From Arthrobacter sp. StoSoilB20 (lineage in GTDB: Bacteria > Actinomycetota > Actinomycetes > Actinomycetales > Micrococcaceae), in contig NZ_AP024651.1 of NCBI RefSeq assembly GCF_019977295.1, positions 4,712,001 to 4,776,000 of the forward strand: a stretch of DNA of 64,000 bases. The letters are read 5' to 3'. Shown piece by piece: positions 33,187-42,542 of this stretch. Numbering within the stretch: position 1 is the first letter of the stretch; each line of letters opens with the position of its first letter. The notes under the pieces are model-generated. The model was not told the DNA's origin and made no database searches. It was given only the letters and a program-made list of their open reading frames with translations. A program made the translations under genes and the position numbers.

Positions 33187-34869
33187 TCAGCGGGCGCGCT
33201 CCACCCGCTTCTCGTCCCACACAGGTTCCTCGGACTCGTAGACCTTGCCATCGGACCCGAAGATCATGAAACGGTCAAAGGACTTGGCGAACCAGCGGTC
33301 GTGGGTCACGGCCAGGACAGTGCCCTCGAAAGCATCGATGGCCCGTTCCAGGGCTTCTCCCGAGTGCAGGTCCAGGTTGTCCGTAGGCTCATCCAACAGC
33401 AACAAAGTGGCACCGGAGAGCTGCAGCAGGAGGATCTGGAACCGCGCCTGCTGACCACCGGACAGGGACTCGTACTTCTGCTCCGACTGGCCGGCCAGCC
33501 CATACCCATCCAGGGCACCAGCAGCCGACTCACGGGGAAGGCCCGAACGGTGCTCGTCGCCCCTGTGCAGGATCTCCAGCAACGTTCGGCCCAGAAGGTC
33601 CGGCCGTACATGGGTCTGCGCGAAGAATCCGGGCCTGATACGTGCACCCAGTTTCACGGTGCCTTGGTGCGGAACTTCAGCGATGACGACGTCGGACACC
33701 GGCAGGTGCTCGCGCTCCGGATCCGTGCCTCCGGTAGCGAGCAGCCGCAGGAAGTGGCTCTTGCCCGAACCGTTGGAGCCGAGCACGCCCACGCGGTCCC
33801 CGAACCAGATTTCCGTGGAGAACGGCTTCATGAGCCCGGTCAATTCGAGCTTCTCGGCCACGACGGCCCGCTTCGCGGTGCGCCCACCCTTCAGTCGCAT
33901 CTTGACGTTCTGCTCGATGGGCAGGGCCTCGGGCGGTCCCGCTTCAAGGAACTTGGCCAGGCGCGTCTGCGCAGCCTGGTACCGGTTGGCCATGTCGGAG
34001 CGGAAAGCAGCCTTGTTCTTGTACATGTTGACGAGTTCCTTGAGCTTTACGTGCTCCTCGTCCCAACGCTTGCGCAGTTCCTCGAACCGGGCGTTCCGAT
34101 CAGCGCGCGCCTCAACGTACGAGCCGAAGCCGCCACCATGGATCCAGGCACCGGCACCATTGATTCCGGGTTCGAGGGTGACAATGCGACCGGCGGCATT
34201 GTTGAGCAATTCGCGGTCGTGGCTGATGAACAGCACAGTCTTCTTGGACTCGTTGAGCTTGCCCTCAAGCCACCGCTTACCGGGAACGTCAAGGTAGTTG
34301 TCCGGCTCGTCCAGGAGCAGGAGTTCGTCCGGGCCGGCAAACAGGGCTTCGAGCACCAGGCGCTTCTGCTCGCCGCCGGACAACGTGGAGGCGCGGCGGA
34401 ATTGCGCTTTGTCGAAGGAGATCCCCAGGGCGGCCATGCAAACTTCGTCCCACACGGTCTCGACGTCGTACCCACCGGCATCGCCCCAGTCCACGATCGC
34501 CTGGGCGTACTTCATCTGGGTGGGCTCGTCGTCATGCTCCATCATGGCCAGCTCTGCGTCTTCAACCGCCTTGGCGGCAGCTGCCAGCCCGGCCTGGGCT
34601 GTGGAAACCAGGAGGTCGCGCACGGTGGATTCGTCACGGACCTGGCCTACGAACTGGCGCATGATCCCCATGTTGCCGGAGCGGCCCACTGCGCCCTCGT
34701 CCGGAGTGAGGTCGCCGGAGATGATCTTGAACAGGGTGGTCTTGCCGGTTCCATTCGGTCCGATCAAGGCGGTCTTGGTGCCGTCGGGGACCTTGAAGGT
34801 CACACCGTTGAGCAGCTGGGTGCCGTCGGAGAGGAAGTAGTCGATGCCGGAAACGTCAATATGGGCCAC
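33187..34869 (-). CDS. ABC-F family ATPase
   Basis: The 560-residue soluble protein carries two ABC ATPase domains and no membrane segments. The first has GPNGTGKTT and LSGGEQKR; the second has GSNGSGKSH and LSGGQQARFQILLLQ with LLLLDEPTDNLD. The linker is rich in charged residues (RFEELRKRWDEEHVKLKEL), as in ABC-F proteins that act at the ribosomal E site. It could be a translation factor or ribosome-protection protein; the linker length does not settle this. A repeat-containing 183-bp gap lies upstream. Confidence 0.92.
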   Translation of the reverse strand: MAHIDVSGIDYFLSDGTQLLNGVTFKVPDGTKTALIGPNGTGKTTLFKIISGDLTPDEGAVGRSGNMGIMRQFVGQVRDESTVRDLLVSTAQAGLAAAAKAVEDAELAMMEHDDEPTQMKYAQAIVDWGDAGGYDVETVWDEVCMAALGISFDKAQFRRASTLSGGEQKRLVLEALFAGPDELLLLDEPDNYLDVPGKRWLEGKLNESKKTVLFISHDRELLNNAAGRIVTLEPGINGAGAWIHGGGFGSYVEARADRNARFEELRKRWDEEHVKLKELVNMYKNKAAFRSDMANRYQAAQTRLAKFLEAGPPEALPIEQNVKMRLKGGRTAKRAVVAEKLELTGLMKPFSTEIWFGDRVGVLGSNGSGKSHFLRLLATGGTDPEREHLPVSDVVIAEVPHQGTVKLGARIRPGFFAQTHVRPDLLGRTLLEILHRGDEHRSGLPRESAAGALDGYGLAGQSEQKYESLSGGQQARFQILLLQLSGATLLLLDEPTDNLDLHSGEALERAIDAFEGTVLAVTHDRWFAKSFDRFMIFGSDGKVYESEEPVWDEKRVERAR

Positions 34870-34959
34870 GTTTCAATCCTCCCACGGCAAGGTATTAACG
34901 CTCGACGGCGGCAGCCGGCACCGCCCGACGGCGTCCGCTGTCGGGGGAAATAACGGGGT

Positions 34960-35043
34960 GCCGGACCTCGGTCGGAGAGCAACAGGGCCGGACCGCTGTC
35001 GGCGAGAGCAACAGGGCCGGACCTCGGTCAAGGAGAGGAACGG
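34960..35043. repeat. Three imperfect 27-29-bp tandem units
   Basis: Units at 34960-34986, 34987-35015 and 35016-35043 each begin GCCGGACC and share GAGAGCAACAGG or a variant. They lie in the leader region of the ABC-F gene, after the stop of the FAD-dependent gene. The repeats could shape a leader RNA for the ABC-F gene, but no antibiotic-sensing peptide was identified. Confidence 0.75.
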
Positions 35044-35052
35044 GCAGTCCGG

Positions 35053-36309
35053 CTAGGGCTTCCTCCGGGCGAACTCGGGCGCGTGTTCGGGCCGTGGACC
35101 GAAAGCGATCATTCGCGCAGGAAGCTTCCCGAACCAGGGGAATTTCCGCACAACAAAGACCAGCGGCCTGGGAGGTTTGGGTTGTTTCCCGGCCATGACC
35201 TGTGCAAACACCACACGGTGCAGCACGCGCTGGAAGAATTGGATCAGGACGGTGGGAAGCCAGCGCCGCCTTTGGACCGCGGCGAGGTGGCCGTCGTCGA
35301 GTGTTTGGGTCAGCAGCGGCCCTGCGAGCAGGCGCGCCGCCGCCACTGCATCCTGCACCGCAAGGTTGATTCCCACCCCACCGGCAGGGGACATCGCATG
35401 GGCTGCATCCCCTATGAGCAGCAGCCCGGGCTTGTGCCACCGGGACAGCCGGTTGAGTTTCACGTCCAACAGGTGCAGATCGTCCAGCGATTCGATGGCT
35501 TCCACACGGTCGGCCAGGTCCGGCCGTAAAGCGGCTACCTTGCCACGGAACGCCTCAATTCCTGCAGCCCGCAGTTGGGGGTCCGAGCCTTTGGCCGCCA
35601 AGTACGCGATCTGGTGGTAATCCTTGCGGGTCAAGCTCAACAGGACGTCTGAGCTGCCAAAACGCGGGGCAATGGAAGCCAGTGGTTCGTCCTCGCCGGG
35701 AGTGCGGGGGATCCTGAACCACCAGGTATCAAAGGGCACGGGAAACTCCTGTGGAACCAGGCCGGCCTTCCTGCGGAGGACTGAACCACGTCCATCGCAG
35801 GCAACGGTCAGTGGCGCCCGCAGCTCACCGTGTCCCGTCAGCGCCCCCGTCTGCGGATCGCGTGTTCCGTACGCAACTCCAACAACCGCTCCTGCCGTGT
35901 CCGTCAGCGGTTCCGTCACCTCGGTATTCATCAGCAACGTGAAGTTGGGTTCCTGCTGTGCCGCTTCGACCAGGAAGTTCAACAGGTCCCATTGCGGCAC
36001 CATGGCGACGTAGTTGTACGGGGCTTTGAGCCGCCCAAAATCAGCCAGGACTACCGAATCATCCGATCCGACGGGTAGGCGGAAATTGCCCAGCTTGCTT
36101 TGGGGAAGGGCACGGAAGCCCTCGCCCAGACCCAACTCGTCAAGGAGCCTGACGGTGGAGGCGTGAACAGTATCGCCCCTGAAATCACGCAGGAAGTCAG
36201 CGTGTTTCTCCAGCACGGTGACTTCCACGCCGGCGCGGGCAAGCAGCAATCCCAGTACGATCCCGGCCGGCCCTCCGCCCGCCACTACACACTGGGTATT
36301 CGCTGCCAT
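35053..36309 (-). CDS. FAD-dependent aromatic-hydroxylase-like monooxygenase
   Basis: The 418-residue protein belongs to the PF01494-type flavin monooxygenases: VVAGGGPAGIVLGLLLARAG is the FAD Rossmann motif, LTVACDGRGSVLRRKAGL is the DG motif, and LLLIGDAAHAMSPAGGVGINLAVQDAV is the GD motif contacting the ribityl chain. Such enzymes use NAD(P)H and oxygen to hydroxylate aromatic or polyketide substrates. It follows the penicillin-binding protein gene by only 14 bp on the same strand, but no functional link is obvious. Confidence 0.92.
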   Translation of the reverse strand: MAANTQCVVAGGGPAGIVLGLLLARAGVEVTVLEKHADFLRDFRGDTVHASTVRLLDELGLGEGFRALPQSKLGNFRLPVGSDDSVVLADFGRLKAPYNYVAMVPQWDLLNFLVEAAQQEPNFTLLMNTEVTEPLTDTAGAVVGVAYGTRDPQTGALTGHGELRAPLTVACDGRGSVLRRKAGLVPQEFPVPFDTWWFRIPRTPGEDEPLASIAPRFGSSDVLLSLTRKDYHQIAYLAAKGSDPQLRAAGIEAFRGKVAALRPDLADRVEAIESLDDLHLLDVKLNRLSRWHKPGLLLIGDAAHAMSPAGGVGINLAVQDAVAAARLLAGPLLTQTLDDGHLAAVQRRRWLPTVLIQFFQRVLHRVVFAQVMAGKQPKPPRPLVFVVRKFPWFGKLPARMIAFGPRPEHAPEFARRKP

Positions 36310-36323
36310 GTTCAGCCTCCGAT

Positions 36324-38381
36324 TCAGCCCGCCGCGGTCAGGAACGATTTCAACAACGGGCCGCTGGTGGTGGCACCCAGCCCGCCGTCTTCAACAAACA
36401 CTGCGACCGCCAGGTCCCCGTGGGTCGCCACAATCCAGGCGTGGGTCTTGGGCGGGTTGTCGTTTCCGAACTCTGCGGTGCCCGTCTTTGCGCCCACGGG
36501 TGCGCCGGGCACCTGGGCCAGGAAGCCCGCATGTCCGGAGGTGACCACGGCACGCATCATGTCCGCCAGGGAGGCGGCTTCTTCCTTGGTAATCGGCTTG
36601 GTGGACGCCGGCGCGGCGGTTGCCGCAGCGGACGAGGCCGCAGCGGAGGCTGCACCGGATGCTGCTGCGCTGGATGTTGCTGCGTCGGACGACGGCGGGG
36701 CGGAGCCGCTTTCCGTCGTAGCGCCGGTAGCGCCGGGGTCCGAAGCGGCGCTGGGATCCTGGGCAGCATCGGCGTTGAGCACGAGCTGCGGTGAAACCGG
36801 AGCCCCGTTGGCGACGGAAGCCGCCATGACAGCGGCCGAGAGCGGCGAGAAGAGGACTTTGCCCTGACCAATCATGGATGCGGCGTGCTCAGTTCCTTCA
36901 GCGGCCCCGGGAACCGAACCCAGGAAGGCGTCTGCGCCGAGCTTGGGGGCTTCGACCGCAACCCCCAAAGCCTGGGCGGCGGACTCAAGTTGATCCTGGC
37001 TGACCGTTTCCCGGGCGTTGATGAAAGCTGTGTTGCAGGAGTGCGCAAAGGCATCCCGCAAGGCAACAGTGCCCAACGAACTCTCGGGGTAGCCTTCGGC
37101 GTTCTTGAACGTGCGTCCGTCCACGGTCAACGTTGACGGGCACTCCACTTTTGAGTCCGGGGTGGCGCCGTTGCGGAACATGGCAAGGGAATCAACAATC
37201 TTGAAGGTGGAACCGGGGGCGTACTGGCCCAGGAGGGCAGTGTTGTAGCCGTTGCTCCCAGGCCCGGATGCTGCGGCCAGCACGGCACCGGTGGACGGCC
37301 TGAGCGCCACGATGGCGGAAGCCGGCTCTATCCCGGCCAAGGTTTCCTCGGCCAGCTGCTGCAGTTTCAAATCCAGGGTGGTTTTGAGGGTGGTTCCCGG
37401 AGCGGGAAGGGATGAGAAGAACACCTTGGGACCTGGGGTTTCGCCCTCGGCCTTTTCAGCGGGGGTGGCCACCACTTCCACGCCGTCCTTGCCGCGCAGG
37501 AGGGAGTCGTACTTCTGCTGCAGGCCACCTGTGCCTGTGGTGTCTCCCGCACGCAGGGCCCCGTTGGATTTCTCGATCTGTTCTGCGCTGGCCTGGCCCA
37601 CGCTGCCCAGCAGGGCCCGGGCGAAGGTGCGTGTGGGGGCCAGGGCCATGGAGTCCAGGATGCTCACGCCACCGGGGATGGCCTTGATCTTGGCCTCGGT
37701 GACCTCGGCGGTGTAGGCACGGAGGACCAGTCCCTCCACGAAGGCCTGCGGTCCGGAGGCGGCAACCTGTTTGGCGTACTCTTCGGCATCCAAGCCCAGC
37801 AGCGCCGCCATGGCGCGGGCAGCGGCATCGGCCTGCTCGGCGGCTACCTTGGTTTTGTCGATGCCCACCCGGAAGACGGGCCGGTCCTGGACAATCGGGG
37901 CGTCGCCGGCTCCAAGGATCTGGCCGCGCTGGGCAGGAACAGTCGTGACGGACAAAGTCTCACCATCGGAGAGTTCCGGCGCCAGCAGGGACGGAGTCCA
38001 CTGGACCGCCCACTTGTCACCCGATTTCTTCAGGGTGGCCTCGGAGCTGTATTCCCACTTGGCCGAGCCGATGTTCCAGCTGTAATTAAGCGGGAAGGTG
38101 GCGGTGTCGCCGTCGAGCTTTACCTCCCCGGAGACAACCGAGGGGTTGGCGTCCAAGCCGGCGAAAACGGCTTTCAGCTCATCGTTGGCCGCGGCAGCGT
38201 CCTTGCCGTCTACGGCGAGCGAACCGACGTCGAGCGCTGCCAGGGAGGAAGCGAGCTGCTTGGCAGCGCCCTCCGCACCCGATCGCCCGTCATCGCACGC
38301 GGTCAGTGAACCACCCATCACCAACGCCACGAGACCAAGAACAAAACCTTGCTGCATCTTCAGTTTCCCCATTTGCGACAT
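36324..38381 (-). CDS. Lipoprotein penicillin-binding protein (transpeptidase with MecA-like N-terminal domain)
   Basis: From the ATG at 38381 the product has 685 residues. A lipoprotein signal ends in LTAC (Cys29). Residues about 35-140 resemble the NTF2-like MecA N-terminal domain, followed by a PBP dimerisation region. The transpeptidase domain shows STFK at 391-394, SCN at 448-450 and KTG at 632-634, all intact, so D,D-transpeptidase activity is expected. An Ala/Ser/Thr-rich low-complexity insert at about 540-594 lies between SCN and KTG. This is a class B, PBP2a-like enzyme. An internal ATG at residue 9 is an alternative start. Confidence 0.92.
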   Translation of the reverse strand: MSQMGKLKMQQGFVLGLVALVMGGSLTACDDGRSGAEGAAKQLASSLAALDVGSLAVDGKDAAAANDELKAVFAGLDANPSVVSGEVKLDGDTATFPLNYSWNIGSAKWEYSSEATLKKSGDKWAVQWTPSLLAPELSDGETLSVTTVPAQRGQILGAGDAPIVQDRPVFRVGIDKTKVAAEQADAAARAMAALLGLDAEEYAKQVAASGPQAFVEGLVLRAYTAEVTEAKIKAIPGGVSILDSMALAPTRTFARALLGSVGQASAEQIEKSNGALRAGDTTGTGGLQQKYDSLLRGKDGVEVVATPAEKAEGETPGPKVFFSSLPAPGTTLKTTLDLKLQQLAEETLAGIEPASAIVALRPSTGAVLAAASGPGSNGYNTALLGQYAPGSTFKIVDSLAMFRNGATPDSKVECPSTLTVDGRTFKNAEGYPESSLGTVALRDAFAHSCNTAFINARETVSQDQLESAAQALGVAVEAPKLGADAFLGSVPGAAEGTEHAASMIGQGKVLFSPLSAAVMAASVANGAPVSPQLVLNADAAQDPSAASDPGATGATTESGSAPPSSDAATSSAAASGAASAAASSAAATAAPASTKPITKEEAASLADMMRAVVTSGHAGFLAQVPGAPVGAKTGTAEFGNDNPPKTHAWIVATHGDLAVAVFVEDGGLGATTSGPLLKSFLTAAG

Positions 38382-38488
38382 TATGCCCCGTTCCCCTGAC
38401 AGTTTCTTGTTGTGCCCGGGAAGCGGACAGCCGCCGCCTGCCATCCCCGGAAAGGGTCGGGCACGCGGCGGCTGCCTGGAAAACCGAA

Positions 38489-41400
38489 CTAAGGAGCGCA
38501 GGTGAACTTGGCATCACCCCACACGCCGTGTGCGCCGTTGATGGAGCCGGACGGGTCAACCACCAGTTCCACATAAGCCGCACCTGTCAGGTCAACAGAT
38601 ACTGACTCCGGCGCGAACCCGGGGGTGTACGTGCGCGACTGGTACCTGTTCACACCGTCGGCATTGACCTTGAAGACGATGTTGCCGCCAAAACCGCTCT
38701 CGAGACCCACCTGTGAGGTGAAGGACGAACACTTTCCGCCCAGGTAGTACGTGATCTTCGAGGCAGCGTGGACCCCCAGGCCCTTGGTGAATACGGGCTG
38801 TTTCCCTGTGGCCGTGTCCGTGTAATTGATGGCAAGCGGCACGTCCGGGGACGATGCAGAGTCTTTGTTGGCCACGTTCTTTCCGATCACTCCGTAGCCG
38901 TTCAGAGCCTGGACCCATGGGGTTTCGGAGGCATACACAGAGCCAACCGGAACGGCCGGCAAGGGCTGCGAGGTCACCTTCCAGTCGAAGAACTTTACCC
39001 GGGTGTCAGTCGGCAGGGTGACGGACGCCAGTTCCTTGGTGGGGTTCAAACGGACGGTGTTGGAGAACGCCTGGTACTTGTACTGCGTGTACTCCGGCGA
39101 CGGCCCGTTGGCGTTGTTGCGGCCTTGCTCGGATACGGCCAGGACTGCCCCGTTCAACACCGAGGGCTGCAACCAGTTGGGGAAGAAGATGGACTGATTT
39201 TCTATGCTTCCATCGGCATATGTCAGGGTAAGAGTAGGACTGGTGCCATTTCCTACCGCAGCGGATCCGAGGACGGCCAGGTGGGTGCCCTTGCCCTTGA
39301 CGGCAATGGTCTGGGCTGAGAGAGCCACCGAGTTGGGCACGTCCGGTCCCACGGACGGCCACGTGTAATCAACCTGCGTCGGTTTCCCTGCATCCACTGT
39401 GACCGTGCCACCCGGGCGGACACCACCGGCCGGAACCGTAGCGGCAGCCAGCTGCTCTGCAGCGAAGGTGGCCCCTCCGCCGTCGAAGTTTCCAAGCGCC
39501 TTGCCCGCCACGGTGGTGACCGAAACCGTGTTGTAAGCCGCCGCCAGGGAACCGTAGGCGACGTAGATCTGGTTTCCGCCGGTCACCGTCTGCGTGCTTC
39601 CGGAAGCAGAGTACGACGCCGAAACCCGCACGGTCTGTTGACCCGCCTTCGCGCTGGAGCCAGGTTTGATGACAAACGTGGCTGTGGTGTCCGCGCCGCC
39701 TTCAACCTTGGCCGCTGTGGCTCCGGAGGAAGAAACCACTGTCCATCCCTCGGGAAGAACAGGGGTAAGGACCACGTTGGTCTTGGCCTTGGTACCGGTG
39801 TTCACGAATGCCGCGGTGACCGTGGTTTCCTGGTCCTGGAAGACTTGCCCGCCCGTGGTCACCCGGACCTCGGCTGCGGTGTCCTCCTGGCTCTTGCCTC
39901 CCAGCGGGCCGGCCTGTTGAAGCTGCACCGTGGCCGATTGGTTGGAGGCGATGGAGCCGGTCTTTACCCAGATGGTGCCGTTGTTGGCTTCATCGAAGAA
40001 CCAGCCGGTGGTTGCTGCTGCGTAGGCGGCCTGGGTGGTGTGTTGGGCGAGCTTGGTCCCTCCGATTTTCACATCCTTGGGGGCTGCTCCCGCGTGGACC
40101 TTCAGTTCGTAGGGGCGGGCTGCGGCCTTGCCGGTGTAATCGCCCTTCCGCTCACCGATGGAGACCTTCACACTGCTGTTGCCCTTGCCCGGAGCATCCA
40201 CTGCGAAGACCTGACTGGAGGATTTTCCGTCCTTGAACTCACGGGTGACTTTGTCGTCCTCATAGAGGGTGAAGGTGTCCTGGCCCTGGGCGTAGACATC
40301 CAAAGTGATCATGGAGTCTTCGGGGACCAAGGAGGCATTTCGGGCCACGAGGCCCTGCGGGATGACAGCGCCGGCGCGGACGAACACCGGAAGCTTGTCC
40401 AGCGGGGCGTTGTAACCGTTGAGGATCTGGCCGCCCTGGTAGAGCTTGCCCGTCCAGTAGTCCACCCACTGTTGGCCTGCAGGCAGGAAGATTCCGTTGC
40501 GGACGTCGGTTTGGGTAAACACCGGAGCCACCAGGAAATCAGAGCCGAGCATGAACTGGTTGTTCGCCTCAGCTCCGTAAGACCACTGCTGGTCGGGGAA
40601 TTCGAGGGCCATGGAGCGCATCATCGAAACGCCGGTGGTGGAGGATTCCTGGGCCAACGTGTAGATGAACGGCATGAGTTGCTGGCGGAGCTGCAGGTAC
40701 TGGCGGTTGATGGCCGTGGCCTCGTCACCGTAGAGCCATGGGCGCTTGTCAGTAGCAGCCCAGCCGGACATGGAGTAGAGCGCCGGAGCGAAGGCCTTCC
40801 ACTGGAGGTCGCGGACATAGGACTCAGCAGAGCCACCAAAGATGCCGTCAACATCCCCCGTGGTGAATGCCAAACCTGAGTTGCCGGCGCCGGTGAGGGC
40901 CGAGACCTGCCAGCGGACGGCGTCGAGGTTTCCTGAGTGGTCACCCGTCCACTGCATGCCGCAGCGCTGGGACCCCGCCCAGCCTTCCACCATCAGTGAG
41001 GTGCCACGTGCGTTGGAGTATTGCTCAATACCGCCGTGTGCTGCCTCGCAGCCTGTGAGCGCTTGGCGGTAGCCCTGGCCCACCCATGCGACGTCCAGCT
41101 TGCGGAGCCGAACGCCGGCCTCTCCCACTTCGTATTCCTGGTTGGTCAGGGAGCGCTGCGTCCACAGGCCTACCTTGAGGTCGGTTTCTTCCTCAATGTT
41201 GCTCACGGTTTCCGGAAGTTGCTGGTATTCGCAGCCGTAGCCGTCGTTGACCAGCATCCAGCCGGCCGGCATGTCATTCTCAACGAACTTCCGCGCGGTC
41301 TTGATGGCATCCGGGGTGCGCTGCTTGGCGCCATCAGGATCGCCATAGCCGGAAGAGGAATAGCCGGGGTTGGAGCGGTTGTAGCAGTCGGCATCGCCGT

Positions 41401-42337
41401 ATTCCAGTGCGTAGACCGGGGGCATCATCGGCTTGCCGGTCAGGGTGGTGTAGGCGCCGAGTGACTGCTTGTAGTCCCCCACGAAGTAGTAGGCATCGAA
41501 CCGCTTTTCCTCGTGGGTAGTGGTGGGTTGGCCACCGAAGTTGTAGGAGCCGCGGGCAAACGTATCGCGGAGGACTCCGTAACCTTTGGATGACATGTAG
41601 TAGGGAACTGCGTTGGGGTAGCCGTCGTCGTCCCAGTCGAAGTTCTTGGCGATGTTGATCAGGGCGCCGGTGTGGACAGAGCGGCCGTTCTGCATGCCGC
41701 CGCCGATGAACTGCTCACCGTCCTGTTGGGCGAGATGCTGGGTAGCCGAGTTGGCACCAAAAGTGATGGGCGCGGATTCCTCCAGCACCAGTGAGCCGTC
41801 GGCCCTGACCACCCGAAGCTGTGTGGTGGCCTTGTTGATTTCCACGCTGATCCTGGCTGTCTTCAGGCCCAGCCAGTCACCGTCGGTAACTGCCGGGGTG
41901 GCGCCGGGGAACTTGTCCTTGCCCACCACGATGTTGGCTGTCCTGGCGGGATCGCCCTGATCTGTGTTGGCGGGGTCGGTGAATTTTCCGCTGGGATCGG
42001 CTTCCAGGCGGAAGTTGGCCTCATCCAGGAACGTGACCCGGATGGCCCCCTTCTCTGCTGTTAGGTCTACGACGTTGCCGGACTGGGTAAAACCCGTCAC
42101 CGCGCCGAGCGGGATTCCGGCAGCGTCAACCGGGACTTCCGGGGTGACTGTTTTGATGGCGGCCGGATCGCCGGGAGCTGCAGTGGCAGCCGCAGCGAAG
42201 GTGAGTGCGGGGATGCTTCCGGCGAGGAGCAGCGAGGCAAGGCCAAGAGAGGCTGCCTTCCTGGCCAGCGAACGTTTTCTGATGTATCCGAAGCTGTTGG
42301 GCGCAGCTCCGGACAGACCCAGCGAGGGTGCGGACAT
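38489..42337 (-). CDS. Secreted multidomain glycoside hydrolase family 31 enzyme
   Basis: The 1282-residue protein has a Sec-type signal peptide (SLARKAASLGLASLLLAGS, cleavage near residue 54). The GH31 barrel spans roughly 290-620: MLVNDGYGCEY, RKLDVAWVGQGY with candidate nucleophile Asp415, and MQWTGDHSGN with candidate acid/base Asp466. A beta domain follows, then a NEW3-like module near 830-930 (FVNTGTKAKTNVVLTPVLPE), and an NPCBM carbohydrate-binding domain at about 1130-1282 (GLGVHAASKITYYLGG). The Arg-Trp usual in GH31 after the acid/base region is LQWKAF here, so specificity may be atypical. The substrate is an alpha-glycoside of unknown type. Confidence 0.9.
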   Translation of the reverse strand: MSAPSLGLSGAAPNSFGYIRKRSLARKAASLGLASLLLAGSIPALTFAAAATAAPGDPAAIKTVTPEVPVDAAGIPLGAVTGFTQSGNVVDLTAEKGAIRVTFLDEANFRLEADPSGKFTDPANTDQGDPARTANIVVGKDKFPGATPAVTDGDWLGLKTARISVEINKATTQLRVVRADGSLVLEESAPITFGANSATQHLAQQDGEQFIGGGMQNGRSVHTGALINIAKNFDWDDDGYPNAVPYYMSSKGYGVLRDTFARGSYNFGGQPTTTHEEKRFDAYYFVGDYKQSLGAYTTLTGKPMMPPVYALEYGDADCYNRSNPGYSSSGYGDPDGAKQRTPDAIKTARKFVENDMPAGWMLVNDGYGCEYQQLPETVSNIEEETDLKVGLWTQRSLTNQEYEVGEAGVRLRKLDVAWVGQGYRQALTGCEAAHGGIEQYSNARGTSLMVEGWAGSQRCGMQWTGDHSGNLDAVRWQVSALTGAGNSGLAFTTGDVDGIFGGSAESYVRDLQWKAFAPALYSMSGWAATDKRPWLYGDEATAINRQYLQLRQQLMPFIYTLAQESSTTGVSMMRSMALEFPDQQWSYGAEANNQFMLGSDFLVAPVFTQTDVRNGIFLPAGQQWVDYWTGKLYQGGQILNGYNAPLDKLPVFVRAGAVIPQGLVARNASLVPEDSMITLDVYAQGQDTFTLYEDDKVTREFKDGKSSSQVFAVDAPGKGNSSVKVSIGERKGDYTGKAAARPYELKVHAGAAPKDVKIGGTKLAQHTTQAAYAAATTGWFFDEANNGTIWVKTGSIASNQSATVQLQQAGPLGGKSQEDTAAEVRVTTGGQVFQDQETTVTAAFVNTGTKAKTNVVLTPVLPEGWTVVSSSGATAAKVEGGADTTATFVIKPGSSAKAGQQTVRVSASYSASGSTQTVTGGNQIYVAYGSLAAAYNTVSVTTVAGKALGNFDGGGATFAAEQLAAATVPAGGVRPGGTVTVDAGKPTQVDYTWPSVGPDVPNSVALSAQTIAVKGKGTHLAVLGSAAVGNGTSPTLTLTYADGSIENQSIFFPNWLQPSVLNGAVLAVSEQGRNNANGPSPEYTQYKYQAFSNTVRLNPTKELASVTLPTDTRVKFFDWKVTSQPLPAVPVGSVYASETPWVQALNGYGVIGKNVANKDSASSPDVPLAINYTDTATGKQPVFTKGLGVHAASKITYYLGGKCSSFTSQVGLESGFGGNIVFKVNADGVNRYQSRTYTPGFAPESVSVDLTGAAYVELVVDPSGSINGAHGVWGDAKFTCAP

Positions 42338-42419
42338 GGGGGCCAACTTTCGACGAGTGACTTTTTGTGATCTAACTCATAGCGAAACGTGCACTAATCG
42401 TCACTGCAAAAAGCCCAAA

Positions 42420-42435
42420 GGTCAACCGTTTAACC
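42420..42435. promoter_or_regulatory. Near-palindromic operator candidate at the GH31 promoter
   Basis: GGTCAACCGTTTAACC is a near-perfect dyad in an A+T-rich stretch upstream of the GH31 gene. Read on the minus strand it overlaps a TTGACC -35-like hexamer with an ACGATT -10-like hexamer 18 bp on. This fits a repressor site for a sugar-responsive LacI-type protein, which is not encoded nearby. Confidence 0.4.
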
Positions 42436-42542
42436 AAAATTAACTTACCCAACAGGTCGCCTCTTTGCGCGTTTGGAAGGCTCTTGAAGCGCACTAAAGC
42501 GCCTCAGCTGGGTTCGGGTGAGCGAGGCCAACCGGCCGGGAC

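Noticed and set aside
33301..34953. 550-residue open frame antisense to the ABC-F gene
   Set aside because: Shadow frame; the ABC-F reading has two complete ATPase domains.
39638..40879. 413-residue open frame antisense to the GH31 gene
   Set aside because: Shadow frame of a high-G+C gene; the opposite strand has clear domains.
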